Positions 50,059 to 58,206 are shown, counted from the stretch's first letter. The stretch: 64,000 nucleotides of DNA from Methylobacterium nodulans ORS 2060 (GCF_000022085.1 NC_011894.1:5106001-5170000); one strand, 5' to 3'. The notes: a model not told the origin generated them from the letters alone. Numbers and translations: made by a program.

Positions 50059-50337
50059 ATGAGCGACCGCAACGTGGATCCGGAGATGGCGCGCGGATCG
50101 CTGATCGCGATCCGCAGCATTCTCACGGTGATCCTGACCGACATCGGCCGCGAGCAGGGCGAGACGGCCCTGAGGCGCCTGCACATCGCTGCGGACGAGC
50201 GTGTGGAAGCTGCGATTCATCGGATGTCCTCCGAGGATCGCGACAGGCAGGACGCCGAGGTGATCAAGCAGGTGTCATCGGACGCCGAAGGCTTCCTCGA
50301 CGACACATTCGGCCCTGCGTTCGACTCCTTGCTGTAG
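50059..50337 (+). CDS. Hypothetical protein, rightward
   Basis: This 92-residue protein begins MSDRNVDPEMARGSLIAIRS with GGAGG seven bases before the ATG. It is helical (ILTVILTDIGREQGETALRR, DRQDAEVIKQVSSDAEGF). It stands alone on the rightward strand and overlaps, at its end, a leftward ORF (50217-50531). Strong ribosome site and acidic, regular sequence favour it. It may be expressed in the lysogen. Confidence 0.5.
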   Translation: MSDRNVDPEMARGSLIAIRSILTVILTDIGREQGETALRRLHIAADERVEAAIHRMSSEDRDRQDAEVIKQVSSDAEGFLDDTFGPAFDSLL

Positions 50338-50531
50338 CGGCGCGGACCGAGGTCGCGAATCCGTCCGGTCTCAAGGCACGTGCCCGGCCGGCCACCAGCC
50401 GCCGTGATGGCATCAATCTCGGCCACCCGCGCCGAGCGGCGCGCATCTGCAGCGGCGCGCTGCGCGGCCTCGCGCGCCTCGATCCGCGCATCGATGCGCC
50501 GGTCCAGCCAGGAGAGGAGGAGGCGGATCAT
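50217..50531 (-). CDS. Possible early protein with amphipathic N-terminus
   Basis: This 104-residue ORF begins MIRLLLSWLDRRIDARIEAR. Its ATG overlaps the stop of the upstream ORF (ATGA), which supports it. The last 40 codons overlap the rightward gene at 50059-50337 and look low in quality there, so the true product may be shorter through sequence decay, or the overlap may be real. Function unknown. Confidence 0.4.
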   Translation of the reverse strand: MIRLLLSWLDRRIDARIEAREAAQRAAADARRSARVAEIDAITAAGGRPGTCLETGRIRDLGPRRYSKESNAGPNVSSRKPSASDDTCLITSASCLSRSSEDIR

Positions 50532-50710
50532 GCCGCCGCTCCCTGCTCTACGGGTGGAGTGGGGCTGTTGGGAGGGGTTGCCGCCGAGACTGCTGCGGGC
50601 CCGTCTGATTGAGCGCTCTCAGGAGCACCGCTGGTTGCAGGTTGCGCAATCACCACTGCGCGTGTCGCCACATTCTGTACGGCGAAAGCTGCGATATGCG
50701 CGGGCACCAT
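50528..50710 (-). CDS. Possible small early protein
   Basis: MVPAHIAAFAVQNVATRAVV is read from ATG 50710, preceded by GGGGG eight bases upstream; TTG 50788 is a longer alternative. The product has 60 residues, Pro/Ala/Ser-rich in its second half. It lies directly after the Cro gene in the same direction and is coupled to the next ORF. Confidence 0.4.
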   Translation of the reverse strand: MVPAHIAAFAVQNVATRAVVIAQPATSGAPESAQSDGPAAVSAATPPNSPTPPVEQGAAA

Positions 50711-50886
50711 TCTATCGACCCCCAATCCGCACCAAGAAGATTGCGTGCTCTCAACCACTGGCGTCGAACATAAATTAGGTACATTCAAGCCTGTATCGAG
50801 TGTTTGCGCCCCTCTTCAGCTGGCCAAATCCGCTCTAGTAACGGTTGTGATTAAATGATCACCGGCAGGCTACATTTTGAAATACA

Positions 50887-51201
50887 TCACAATGTTGCTA
50901 CAGCGTCTGGCGCAGCAGCCACGCATACCGGGAGAGACTCGTTATTATGGACGGGAAGGAAGTCTTCAGCGGTCATAGGCACATTCAGCCGACGAGCCAT
51001 ATTGAGCAGCCGGACGTGGTGGCGCTGCGGTACGTTCCCACCCGTCGCAGCTCTGTGCCGCTCGCGGGGCTGCGCCCACGCCCAGACACGGCTCCGGTGC
51101 ACGTCGCACTCCTCGGCTACGGGATCTATCCCCCCGAGCTTCAGGATGATGGATCGGGCCGGCTCACAGCGGAGCGAGGCGGGGCGGGTGCGGCTCGTCA
51201 T
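50887..51201 (-). CDS. Cro-like helix-turn-helix regulator
   Basis: This 104-residue protein has a helix-turn-helix in ILKLGGIDPVAEECDVHRSR followed by VWAWAQPRE. The phrase GGNVPQRHHVRLLNMARR is typical of YdaS/Cro-like phage regulators of Rhizobiales. ATG 51201 has GAGGGC just upstream; ATG 51237 is a less likely alternative. It is the first gene of the leftward early operon and divergent from the repressor, the classic Cro place. Confidence 0.75.
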   Translation of the reverse strand: MTSRTRPASLRCEPARSIILKLGGIDPVAEECDVHRSRVWAWAQPRERHRAATGGNVPQRHHVRLLNMARRLNVPMTAEDFLPVHNNESLPVCVAAAPDAVATL

Positions 51202-51210
51202 GCCCTCAGA

Positions 51211-51254
51211 AATCGTGATATTCACAAGCCGTGTCAAGCCATATCGCGATTTTG
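51211..51254. promoter_or_regulatory. Operator-like half-sites between Cro and repressor genes
   Basis: AATCGTGATAT (51211-51221) and its near-complement ATATCGCGATTTT (51241-51253) form an inverted pair in the leader of the Cro gene. A leftward TTGACA lies between them (complement at 51232-51237). The core matches the sites at 52002-52037. Confidence 0.6.
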
Positions 51255-51292
51255 TCTACGGCCCTCGCCCACCACCGTTGGGAAATGGTCGA

Positions 51293-51991
51293 ATGACATC
51301 CGTGCCTAGGGTGCCAGAAAGGCGCCGGAGAGTAGCATCCAACGGGGATCGGGAATTGTTGCGAGAATGGATCGCTGGGCAATTGCGCGATCGACGGATC
51401 CCGCAGAAAGCCCTCTCGTCCGCGATCGGCCTCAGCGAGGACGCGGTCAGTCGGATGCTGTCTGGCAAGCGCACGATCAAAGCCGACGAACTCAAGCGCA
51501 TTTGCGCGTTCTTAGGTGCTAGCCCACCATTGACAGCACAACTCCCCGCGCGCGATGTGTCTTACGTTAAGGTCGTGGGGGAGGTCGCGGCAGGCGCCTT
51601 CATAGACATGCAGTATGTCGATTTCGTAGACTACGACATCCCCTACGTCGCTGATCCGCGTTGGCCTAAAGAAGCCATAACCGCGTACATAGTACGTGGG
51701 GAGAGCATTAACCGTCAGGCCCGTGACGGGGATCACATCATCGTACTTGACGCAAGTGCAGCGCCGCGCCCGTACCAGTCGGGCGACTGGGTCGTCGTTG
51801 AGCAGCGGTGCGGCGACCTCGTCGAGACAACCGTAAAACAGGTGCGGGGCAGTGAGGGCGCATGGGAGTTGTGGCCTGACAGCAACGACGACCGTTTTCA
51901 GCGCCCACTCGTCGTTGCAGGTAACGGCGGAGACAACGTCCGCGTGATCGGCTTTGTCCTGGACTTCATCCGATCGGGGACTCGCTTCTGA
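51293..51991 (+). CDS. S24/LexA-type phage repressor (CI-like)
   Basis: This 232-residue protein has an N-terminal helix-turn-helix at about residues 35-66 (QKALSSAIGLSEDAVSRML). The C-terminal S24 peptidase domain has cleavage bond A100-G101 (GEVAAGAF), nucleophile S138 (VRGESINRQ) and K182 (TTVKQVRG). By family it dimerises on operators and is inactivated by RecA-stimulated self-cleavage after DNA damage. ATG 51293 gives a complete HTH; the longer upstream frame is antisense to Cro and not coding. Confidence 0.9.
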   Translation: MTSVPRVPERRRRVASNGDRELLREWIAGQLRDRRIPQKALSSAIGLSEDAVSRMLSGKRTIKADELKRICAFLGASPPLTAQLPARDVSYVKVVGEVAAGAFIDMQYVDFVDYDIPYVADPRWPKEAITAYIVRGESINRQARDGDHIIVLDASAAPRPYQSGDWVVVEQRCGDLVETTVKQVRGSEGAWELWPDSNDDRFQRPLVVAGNGGDNVRVIGFVLDFIRSGTRF

Positions 51992-52001
51992 GACAATCGA
52001 C

Positions 52002-52049
52002 AAAAGCGCGATTTTCTCGTTGACCAAATCGCGAAAACAGCGATTATGG
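52002..52049 (+). promoter_or_regulatory. Promoter of the right early operon with two operator-like sites
   Basis: TTGACC (52020-52025) and TTATGG, about 18 bases further, form a plausible rightward promoter before the gene at 52075. AAATCGCGAAAA (52026-52037) lies in the spacer. AAAGCGCGATTTT, an inverted copy of the same AATCGCG core, lies just upstream. Both match the operator-like sites beside Cro, so the repressor probably shuts this operon directly. Confidence 0.6.
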
Positions 52050-52074
52050 GGTCATCCACCACGGATGCCCCGCC

Positions 52075-52332
52075 ATGCTCACCCGCCCCCAACCCGACCT
52101 GATCGCATCCGCGCCGCGACCTGCTGCGCCGCACTTCCCAGCCGAGACCTTCCCCGCCTTCGAGCCGCCGCTGTTCCTGCGCGAGCCGCTTACCGACGAT
52201 GAGCCGCAGCGCGAGCCCGCGAACCGCGACTGGCTCGCGACCGGCCTCGTCATCGTCGCGGTGGCGATCCTCATCGCGCTGGCCCTGAGCGGCGGCGCCC
52301 TGGTCAACGCGGTACGCGGGGTCGTGCTGTGA
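52075..52332 (+). CDS. Small single-pass membrane protein
   Basis: This 85-residue protein begins MLTRPQPDLIASAPRPAAPH, a Pro-rich N-terminal half, followed by one membrane segment at about residues 53-75 (GLVIVAVAILIALALSGGAL). It is the first gene of the right early operon after the candidate promoter. First genes of such operons often act against host functions or superinfection. No family recognised. Confidence 0.55.
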   Translation: MLTRPQPDLIASAPRPAAPHFPAETFPAFEPPLFLREPLTDDEPQREPANRDWLATGLVIVAVAILIALALSGGALVNAVRGVVL

Positions 52333-52748
52333 GCGGCACTGTCCTCGCTCGTCCCGGCGCTTCCAATGCCGCCCGCGCCATTGCCGCGGCCCGCCTCAGC
52401 TCCGCGCTTGAGACGCTTCTCTGCGCCGAGCGCTACCGCGCCGAGGTGACCGTCGCGCTCCACAGCGGCGACACCGGGCTGTCCCGGGCCGGCGCCTCGG
52501 ACGATGCCGTGACCCGCGAGGCCCGCGAGCGCGTCTACGCGATGCGCAGCGAGGTGGACGAGATCTGCCTCGAGCTGCTCGCGCCCGAGGAGCACGCGCT
52601 CACCCCGAACGACGAGGACGACATGGCGACGGCGCTGCAGCTGCGGCTGCGCGCCAACGAGGAGGCCGAGGTGGCCCCAGGCGAACTCTCCTACCTTGAG
52701 GAGAGCCGCCGCGAATACGTCCTCCAGGTGCACGGGCGGCGGTGCTGA
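52329..52748 (+). CDS. Hypothetical early protein
   Basis: This 139-residue protein starts with GTG overlapping the previous stop (GTGA). It is Ala/Glu/Arg-rich and helical (AARAIAAARLSSALETLLCA, YAMRSEVDEICLELLAPEEH). No domain recognised. Confidence 0.6.
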   Translation: MSGTVLARPGASNAARAIAAARLSSALETLLCAERYRAEVTVALHSGDTGLSRAGASDDAVTREARERVYAMRSEVDEICLELLAPEEHALTPNDEDDMATALQLRLRANEEAEVAPGELSYLEESRREYVLQVHGRRC

Positions 52749-53029
52749 TGAGCGCGCCCTACAGTCTTCCCTGGTCGCTCGGCTCGGTCGAGCACGTCAA
52801 CGGCGAGCCCGTCACTGACACCGCAGTCATCTATCTGTCGGGCAGCGGGGTGATCGAGGTCAATGAGACCGAGAATGCGGGGCAGGTCGCGAACCTGATT
52901 CTGGCGGCGCCTGATCTGCTTGATGGGCTGAGGCGCGCGGTTGACGCTCTCGCAGAGCAGAAGACCGAGCGGGGCTGCGTCTCCGGCCTTCTGGCCGTCA
53001 TCGCCAAGGCGGAGGGCCGGTCATGCTGA
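52748..53029 (+). CDS. Hypothetical early protein
   Basis: This 93-residue protein begins MSAPYSLPWSLGSVEHVNGE. ATG 52748 overlaps the previous stop (TGATG). The pattern is a small alpha/beta protein (VIYLSGSGVIEVNETENAGQ, ILAAPDLLDGLRRAVDAL). The AAPDLL segment recalls short phage proteins of unknown role encoded beside recombination genes. Confidence 0.6.
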   Translation: MSAPYSLPWSLGSVEHVNGEPVTDTAVIYLSGSGVIEVNETENAGQVANLILAAPDLLDGLRRAVDALAEQKTERGCVSGLLAVIAKAEGRSC

Positions 53030-53337
53030 CCGCCGACCGCCCCACCGCCCCCGTCGTGGACCTGCGCACCGGGCGGGTCTTCGATCCGCTCCACATCGCC
53101 GCCATCGCACGGTTCGATGCTCAGCGCCGCGCCCATGCGGCGGCGCGTACCGACATCGCCGCCGAGCGCCTCTCTGCGCTGGTGCTGGTCGGTCATCACC
53201 TGCTGCAGGCCTCGCGCCTGCTCGAGCGCACGGACTTCGAGGCGCGCATCGCGGCGGACCTGCAGTTCCGTGCGGCTCTCCAGGTGGTGAGCGCCCAGCT
53301 TCGCGCTGCGGCCGAGGAGCGGAGGGCGCAGCTGTGA
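53023..53337 (+). CDS. Hypothetical early protein
   Basis: This 104-residue, predominantly helical protein has TAPVVDLRTGRVFDPLHIAA near the start and a long Ala-rich helix (IAAERLSALVLVGHHLLQAS). It overlaps the preceding stop by seven bases and the next GTG by four. No domain recognised. Confidence 0.6.
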   Translation: MLTADRPTAPVVDLRTGRVFDPLHIAAIARFDAQRRAHAAARTDIAAERLSALVLVGHHLLQASRLLERTDFEARIAADLQFRAALQVVSAQLRAAAEERRAQL

Positions 53338-53627
53338 CGCCCCCCACCCCTCAGAATCAGGCTGCCGCCTCCCTCGCGGGCCTCGGCGCCCCGGCGCCGT
53401 GGGCTCCGCTCACCGCCAGCGGCCGCCAAATCGTCGACGCGACGGGGCGCATCGCGCTCCTCATCATTCCGACTGGAAATGCCGCCCGGGACCACGAGCT
53501 CGCGGCCGCGGTGGCGAAGGCCATCAACGCGGCGGCCGGCGCCGATGACGCTGCGCCCTGCCACGAGGCGGTGTCGGCCCAGACCACCCACGTCCTGCGG
53601 CGCGTCGGCGCCGTGACGGCGGAGTGA
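53334..53627 (+). CDS. Hypothetical early protein
   Basis: This 97-residue protein starts with GTG 53334 (GTGA overlap with the previous stop). GRQIVDATGRIALLIIPTGN and DHELAAAVAKAINAAAGADD suggest a small alpha/beta protein similar to those that many phages encode near RecE/RecT. The stop overlaps the ribosome site of the RecE-type gene. Confidence 0.6.
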   Translation: MTPPTPQNQAAASLAGLGAPAPWAPLTASGRQIVDATGRIALLIIPTGNAARDHELAAAVAKAINAAAGADDAAPCHEAVSAQTTHVLRRVGAVTAE

Positions 53628-53632
53628 TCATC

Positions 53633-54595
53633 ATGAAGATGATCGATGAGGACGGTACCGCCGCTCCGACCATCCCGCCAGCACCCTTCGAGGATGGCAT
53701 CTACTTCGGCCTGGAGGAGGATCGCTATCACGCGGATGCGGCGCTCGGTTCCTCCGACCTGAAGCGCCTCGCGGCCGAGCCGGCCGACTACTGGTTCGGC
53801 TCGGTGCTCAACCCGAACCGCCCAGCCGAGGATTCCACGCCTTCGCAGATCGTCGGCATGGCGGTGCACAAGCTGGTGCTCGAAGGCCAGCCGTCCTTCG
53901 CCGCGCGCTTCGTGCGCCGCCCCGACGACCTCGCGCGCCTCGACGCCACGGCCCGCGCCAAGCTGGCGCCGAACGGCGAGGAGGTGCTCGCCGGCGACGA
54001 CTTCGACCGGGTCCAGCAGGCCTCCGCTGCGGTGCTGGCCAACCCGCACCTCGCCACCTCCTTCACCGGCGGCATGTCCGAGGTGTCGATTTTCTGGACC
54101 GCCGAGGTGGACGGCGAGCCGGTGCGCCGCAAGGCGCGGTTCGACTACCTGAAGCCGCGCGCGATCGTCGACCTCAAGAGCACGCGGCCGAGCCGCCCGA
54201 CCTCGTTCAAGGCGAACTGCCTGCGCGCCATGGCCGAATACGGCTACCCGGTGCAGGCCGCCGCCTACCTGCAGGCCCGCGCGCAGCTCGCGCGGCTCGC
54301 CGCCGAGGGCCAGGTCTTCGGTGACCATGATCCGGCCTGGCTCGCGCGTGTCGCCGCAGCGCCGGCTTTCGCTTTCGTCTTCGTCTTCTGGAGCACGGGC
54401 GACGCGCCACTGACCTGGGGCGTCGCGCTCTCGCCCGGCAACGAGGTGCTCGGCATCGCCGAGAAGACCATCGACCTCGCCCTCTGGAACTACGTCGCGG
54501 CCCGCCGCGCGCACGGCCTCGACGCGCCGTGGGTCGCGCACACCCCGCTCGACGAGATCGAGCTCTCCGACCTGCCCGCGTGGTGGTCCCGCTGA
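53633..54595 (+). CDS. RecE-type PD-(D/E)XK exonuclease
   Basis: This 320-residue protein starts at ATG 53633, eight bases after GGAG (GTG 53624 is less well placed). The nuclease core contains SSDLKRLAAEPADYWFGS, GMAVHKLVLEG, then KARFDYLKP and AIVDLKST, the D...DxK motif of RecE/PDDEXK_1 exonucleases. By family it degrades 5' strands from double-strand ends to give single strands for the annealing protein encoded next. Confidence 0.85.
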   Translation: MKMIDEDGTAAPTIPPAPFEDGIYFGLEEDRYHADAALGSSDLKRLAAEPADYWFGSVLNPNRPAEDSTPSQIVGMAVHKLVLEGQPSFAARFVRRPDDLARLDATARAKLAPNGEEVLAGDDFDRVQQASAAVLANPHLATSFTGGMSEVSIFWTAEVDGEPVRRKARFDYLKPRAIVDLKSTRPSRPTSFKANCLRAMAEYGYPVQAAAYLQARAQLARLAAEGQVFGDHDPAWLARVAAAPAFAFVFVFWSTGDAPLTWGVALSPGNEVLGIAEKTIDLALWNYVAARRAHGLDAPWVAHTPLDEIELSDLPAWWSR

Positions 54596-54615
54596 ACCCC
54601 GACAGGAGAACGTCC

Positions 54616-55578
54616 ATGGCTGCATCCACGGCCGTCGCCGAGCGCAATCCGGCCGCCAATCCGCTCGTGCTGGTGCGCGAGCAGATCCAGAGCCGCGAGG
54701 CCGAGTTCGCCGCGGCGCTGCCCGCCCACATCCCGGTCGAGCGCTTCAAGCGGATCCTGCTGACGGCGGTCCAGAACAACCCGGACCTTCTGAAGCTGGA
54801 GCGGCGCTCCTTCTTCAACGCCGCGATGCGGGCCGCCCAGGATGGCCTGCTGCCGGACGGGCGCGAGGGCGCGATCGTCGAGTTCAACGGCCGCGCGCAG
54901 TGGATGCCGATGATCGCCGGCATCCGGAAGAAGGTGCGCAACTCGGGCGAGGTCTCGACCTGGGAGGCGAACGTCGTCTTCGAGAACGACGAGTTCGAGT
55001 ACCAGCTCGGCGACGATCCGAAGATCATCCATCGGCCCGCCCTCGTGAACCGCGGCAAGCCGATCGCCGCCTACTCGATCGCGGTGCTCAAGAGCGGCGA
55101 GCGCTCCCGCGAGGTCATGACCGTCGAGGAAATCGAGAAGGTCCGGAAGGTCAGCCGGGCGCGGAACGGCGGCCCCTGGTCGCAGTGGTGGGAGGAGATG
55201 GCGCGCAAGACGGTGGCGCGCCGCCACAGCAAGGTGCTGCCGCTCTCGTCGGACCTCGACGACCTGCTCCGCCGCGACGACGAGCTCTACGCCTTCGGCC
55301 GCAAGCCGGGCCAGGACGGGCAGATCACGGGCCTGTTCCAGCCGGTCGTCAACCCGCTGTCTGACACGATCGAGCACCAGCCCGAGACCGCGGCAGGCGC
55401 CGACCCGTCGGATGCTGGTGAGGACGAGACCGAGACGGGCGCGCAGAGGGCAGAGGTCGGCGAGAGCGGCGACTGTCACGACCCGGCCGAGGGGAGCGGC
55501 GCCGCAGACGATTTCCCGGGCAACGACGCCTTGAGCGACATGCGCACGGGCCGCCGCTCGTCCAGACGGGAGGGCTGA
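54616..55578 (+). CDS. recT: RecT single-strand annealing protein
   Basis: This 320-residue protein starts at ATG 54616 with AGGAG seven bases upstream. The RecT core is complete: LPAHIPVERFKRILLTAVQN, SFFNAAMRAAQDGLLPDGRE, MPMIAGIRKKVRNSGE, YSIAVLKSGERSREVMTVEE and ARRHSKVLPLSSDLD. The last 70 residues are an acidic, probably disordered tail. It pairs complementary strands and, with the RecE-type nuclease, forms the phage recombination module. Confidence 0.93.
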   Translation: MAASTAVAERNPAANPLVLVREQIQSREAEFAAALPAHIPVERFKRILLTAVQNNPDLLKLERRSFFNAAMRAAQDGLLPDGREGAIVEFNGRAQWMPMIAGIRKKVRNSGEVSTWEANVVFENDEFEYQLGDDPKIIHRPALVNRGKPIAAYSIAVLKSGERSREVMTVEEIEKVRKVSRARNGGPWSQWWEEMARKTVARRHSKVLPLSSDLDDLLRRDDELYAFGRKPGQDGQITGLFQPVVNPLSDTIEHQPETAAGADPSDAGEDETETGAQRAEVGESGDCHDPAEGSGAADDFPGNDALSDMRTGRRSSRREG

Positions 55579-55581
55579 CCG

Positions 55582-56073
55582 ATGCGCGTCCTCCCCATCA
55601 CGATCACCGCCGACGACTCGGGGCACTTCAACCTCTCCGTCGGGAACGGCGAGAACATCCAGCACGCCACGGGCCTCGCGTGGGACGAGTTCCTCGGCAT
55701 GGTGGGTGTGCTCACCCACCCCGAGATCCGGTCTGCGCCCTACGGCATCAGCAAGGTGCGCGCGGCGGCTGGTGCCAAGCGGGGCGATGCGGGGTCGGAC
55801 GCGACGCCGTGCGTTCCGCGGCGTGGCGAGCCGTGGGCGCCGCAGTCTGCCGAGCCTGCCCTCACGCTCTCGCTCAGCATCCCTGCAGCCGAGCGCGTCG
55901 CCGAGGAGATGGCCGACCTGCTGTGCTGGTGCCGCGGCTTCGCCGCCGGCGCGGGTCCGCACGGGATCGAAGGCCCCCGCGGCGTCGATGCGACCAGCGA
56001 TTTCCGGATGACACTCGTCAGCGCGATTTGCGCCGCCACGGGCCGGCCGGATCCCGCCGACATCCCCTTCTGA
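55582..56073 (+). CDS. Hypothetical early protein
   Basis: This 163-residue protein begins MRVLPITITADDSGHFNLSV. The N-terminal part is beta-rich and the C-terminal half helical, with LLCWCRGFAAGAGPHGIE. ATG is three bases after the recT stop. A role in recombination is possible from position only. Confidence 0.6.
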   Translation: MRVLPITITADDSGHFNLSVGNGENIQHATGLAWDEFLGMVGVLTHPEIRSAPYGISKVRAAAGAKRGDAGSDATPCVPRRGEPWAPQSAEPALTLSLSIPAAERVAEEMADLLCWCRGFAAGAGPHGIEGPRGVDATSDFRMTLVSAICAATGRPDPADIPF

Positions 56074-56083
56074 GGGCGCTGCG

Positions 56084-56530
56084 ATGCTCGGCACCACCGC
56101 GCCCCAGCAGGTCCGCCACAATATTCGCTCGCGCCGTGCCCATGCGGCACGCGAGGCGGTGGAGCGGCCAGTCCTGCCGCTGCCGACGATCATCATCGTG
56201 GAGGCCTGCGGCTACGACACCGCGCTCGCCAACCCCGGCGCCGTGGTGCTGGACCGGGCCTACCGCTGCCTTCGGTGCGGCCGGCATCGCCTCGACCTCC
56301 GTCAGGTCGGCACGTTCGAGCTGCTTGCCTTCCTGTTCAGCGAGCGGGTCGGGCTGGCGGTGAGCCGCGCCGAGGCCATGGCTGCGGCCCGCCCCGGCAA
56401 GCCGATGAGCGACGCCTGGCAAGCCCAGCTCGTGCGCCGCGCCAACGCGGTGCTCGCCCGTCTGCACCTGCACATCGAAACGATCTGGGGCGGCTCCCTC
56501 CGCCTCGTCGCCATCCCGGGAGACGCCTGA
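56084..56530 (+). CDS. Hypothetical protein with possible zinc ribbon and winged-helix-like end
   Basis: This 148-residue protein contains YRCLRCGRHRLDLRQVGTFE, with one CxxC pair, followed by LLAFLFSERVGLAVSRAEAM and a beta end (IETIWGGSLRLVAIPG). The latter part resembles an OmpR-type winged helix in outline. GAGGGC lies six bases before ATG. It may bind DNA and regulate the early operon; this is tentative. Confidence 0.55.
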   Translation: MLGTTAPQQVRHNIRSRRAHAAREAVERPVLPLPTIIIVEACGYDTALANPGAVVLDRAYRCLRCGRHRLDLRQVGTFELLAFLFSERVGLAVSRAEAMAAARPGKPMSDAWQAQLVRRANAVLARLHLHIETIWGGSLRLVAIPGDA

Positions 56531-56532
56531 CC

Positions 56533-56952
56533 ATGCGCGCCGCTGATCTCCGCGAATTCGACTTTCCGAGCCTCGCCGACGCCGCCCGCAAGGAAGCGGA
56601 CAGGCACAGTGCCGATCTCGCGCAGGCGTTCGAGTGGCAATCGACCCTCATCGGAAATTGGCCGGGCCAGCATCGAGACCTGATGCGGATTCGCGCGCAC
56701 GCCACGGCGCAACGGGACGACCTGCGCCGGCTCCAGGACTTTGCCGAGTTCTATGAGCTCTATGCCGACCGGCTGCAGCCGATCCTCGAAGCCCTGGAGC
56801 GCGGCGAGGAGGTGACCATCCGTCAGAGCCGGGCGGCGGAGCTGGTGCGGCCGCGCAGCGCGGTCCCGGTGCGGGCCCACTGGCCGATGATGCGGCGGCC
56901 CGGGACGGTGATGGGGCCGGTCGTGGTCGCGATGGCGGCGGAGGTGCGGTGA
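56533..56952 (+). CDS. Hypothetical early protein
   Basis: This 139-residue protein begins MRAADLREFDFPSLADAARK. It is helical through residue 110 (LQDFAEFYELYADRLQPILE) and then Pro/Arg-rich. The stop overlaps the next ATG (TGATG). No domain recognised. Confidence 0.6.
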   Translation: MRAADLREFDFPSLADAARKEADRHSADLAQAFEWQSTLIGNWPGQHRDLMRIRAHATAQRDDLRRLQDFAEFYELYADRLQPILEALERGEEVTIRQSRAAELVRPRSAVPVRAHWPMMRRPGTVMGPVVVAMAAEVR

Positions 56953-57149
56953 TGCGCTCCGACCTCGTCGACGTCACCGTGCGCCTGCACCACGAGACCA
57001 ATCGTGCCGTCCTCGGCTCGACGGATGGCGACCGCGAAAAGGCGGTCTGGATCCCGAAATCCGCCTGCGAGATCGAGCCGGGCGCGGGCAAGGCCACGCA
57101 CACCCTGACCCTGCCCGAGCGGGTCGCGATCGAGAAGGGGCTGGTCTGA
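56952..57149 (+). CDS. Hypothetical small protein
   Basis: This 65-residue protein is beta-rich and acidic (VTVRLHHETNRAVLGSTDGD, VWIPKSACEIEPG) with an Ile/Glu end (LTLPERVAIEKGLV). This pattern is common in short early phage proteins of alphaproteobacteria. Both ends overlap neighbouring genes (TGATG). Confidence 0.6.
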   Translation: MRSDLVDVTVRLHHETNRAVLGSTDGDREKAVWIPKSACEIEPGAGKATHTLTLPERVAIEKGLV

Positions 57150-57355
57150 TGGTTGGCACCTTCCTCATCGCCGCAATCGGCTACGGCGCAGCGATCTTCT
57201 TCGTGCTGAGCGCGGCAATCAACTTGGTTGAGTTAGCCAAAGCTCCAGCGGAAGCCCGACATCGTCTAGCCGCGGCGATCGCCTGCACCCTGAACTTCGG
57301 GATCGCTCTCGCCTTCGCAGCTGTCACCCGCTGGCTGCTGGGAGGCGCGCTGTGA
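57149..57355 (+). CDS. Small two-helix membrane protein
   Basis: This 68-residue protein has two membrane segments, at about residues 3-27 (GTFLIAAIGYGAAIFFVLSA) and 44-66 (CTLNFGIALAFAAVTRWLL), joined by a charged loop. It could be a superinfection-exclusion or holin-like peptide. Its start and stop overlap the neighbours. Confidence 0.55.
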   Translation: MVGTFLIAAIGYGAAIFFVLSAAINLVELAKAPAEARHRLAAAIACTLNFGIALAFAAVTRWLLGGAL

Positions 57356-57921
57356 TGCCCCTCACCTACGGCGGCGTGCCGGTCCCCTACACCGTCTCCT
57401 GGAGTGCCGAAGAGGCGTTCCGCGTCGACCGCTGCGCCTACACGGGCCGGCCCGCGATCTGCCAGGCCGTCGCGCCCGGCGAGGGCAAGCCCCGGTTCGG
57501 CAAGCCGCACAGCCAGCGGCAGCGCGAGGCCATCGCCCGGGATCTGTGCGACCTGTGCGGCCGGCCGCTGCGCAACCGCACGAAGGTATCCCTGTCGCAT
57601 GCTCGGCCCCGGATCGGCGCCGACGGCCTCTGCATCATGCAAGTCGAGCCGTTGCTGCACCGGGAATGTGCCGCGGTCAGCCTGCAGCACTGCCCCTCGC
57701 TCAAGCGCGACGTCCGCAACGGCACCATGGCGGTCCGGCAGGTGCGTCGGCACCGCCCGCAGTTCGCGATCATCGACCCCGCCCACATTGGTGAGTACGT
57801 GCCCGGCTACGTCGCCCGCCCGGACGAGCGGATCGTCGGGCACGGCAAGGTCGAACTGATCACGTGGACCGACCGGGACGAGGCGTGGCTGATGCGCGCC
57901 GCCGTGGAGGACGCGGCATGA
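57355..57921 (+). CDS. Hypothetical Cys-rich early protein
   Basis: This 188-residue protein begins MPLTYGGVPVPYTVSWSAEE. It has CAYTGRPAICQAV near residue 28 and CDLCGRPLRNRTKVSLSHAR near residue 65, then LHRECAAVSL, so Cys and His pairs suggest zinc binding, perhaps a degenerate HNH-like or treble-clef fold. GTG 57352 is an alternative start. The stop overlaps a short ATGA start that is cut off by the first inserted reverse-strand gene. Confidence 0.6.
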   Translation: MPLTYGGVPVPYTVSWSAEEAFRVDRCAYTGRPAICQAVAPGEGKPRFGKPHSQRQREAIARDLCDLCGRPLRNRTKVSLSHARPRIGADGLCIMQVEPLLHRECAAVSLQHCPSLKRDVRNGTMAVRQVRRHRPQFAIIDPAHIGEYVPGYVARPDERIVGHGKVELITWTDRDEAWLMRAAVEDAA

Positions 57922-57981
57922 CGGTGCGCCCCTACAACTTGCCAGGTGATCGCTATCTACTGAATTCGTGCTTCAGACACT

Positions 57982-58206
57982 TCATACATGTTGCAGCGTG
58001 ACCATCATAATCTGAATAAATTCGACGATCTCAGTCGAATTATCAGGCAGAGGGTCCTCTATGTAGACATTGAAGCCAGGAAATTCCTCGCCGAGGCCGC
58101 GGGTTACAATTTCAATACGTCGCACCAGATGGCCGTTAGGGAATTCGCGGATTCGGTTGAGAAGAATTGCCTCGACCTCACTGCGAGTTTTGACCTTGCA
58201 GTTCAT
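57982..58206 (-). CDS. Reverse-strand moron gene, paralogue 1
   Basis: This 74-residue protein begins MNCKVKTRSEVEAILLNRIR. It opposes every gene around it and is visibly less GC-rich. It aligns over its whole length with the other reverse-strand gene at 59372-59623: (V/M)KxRxx(V/I)EA near the start, a central IEIVxR, and a C-terminal D...IVxxxxI pattern. This is a small alpha/beta protein of a type also seen on Rhizobiales chromosomes as far as I recall. No enzyme motif. A regulatory, toxin-related or host-interaction role is open. Confidence 0.65.
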   Translation of the reverse strand: MNCKVKTRSEVEAILLNRIREFPNGHLVRRIEIVTRGLGEEFPGFNVYIEDPLPDNSTEIVEFIQIMMVTLQHV

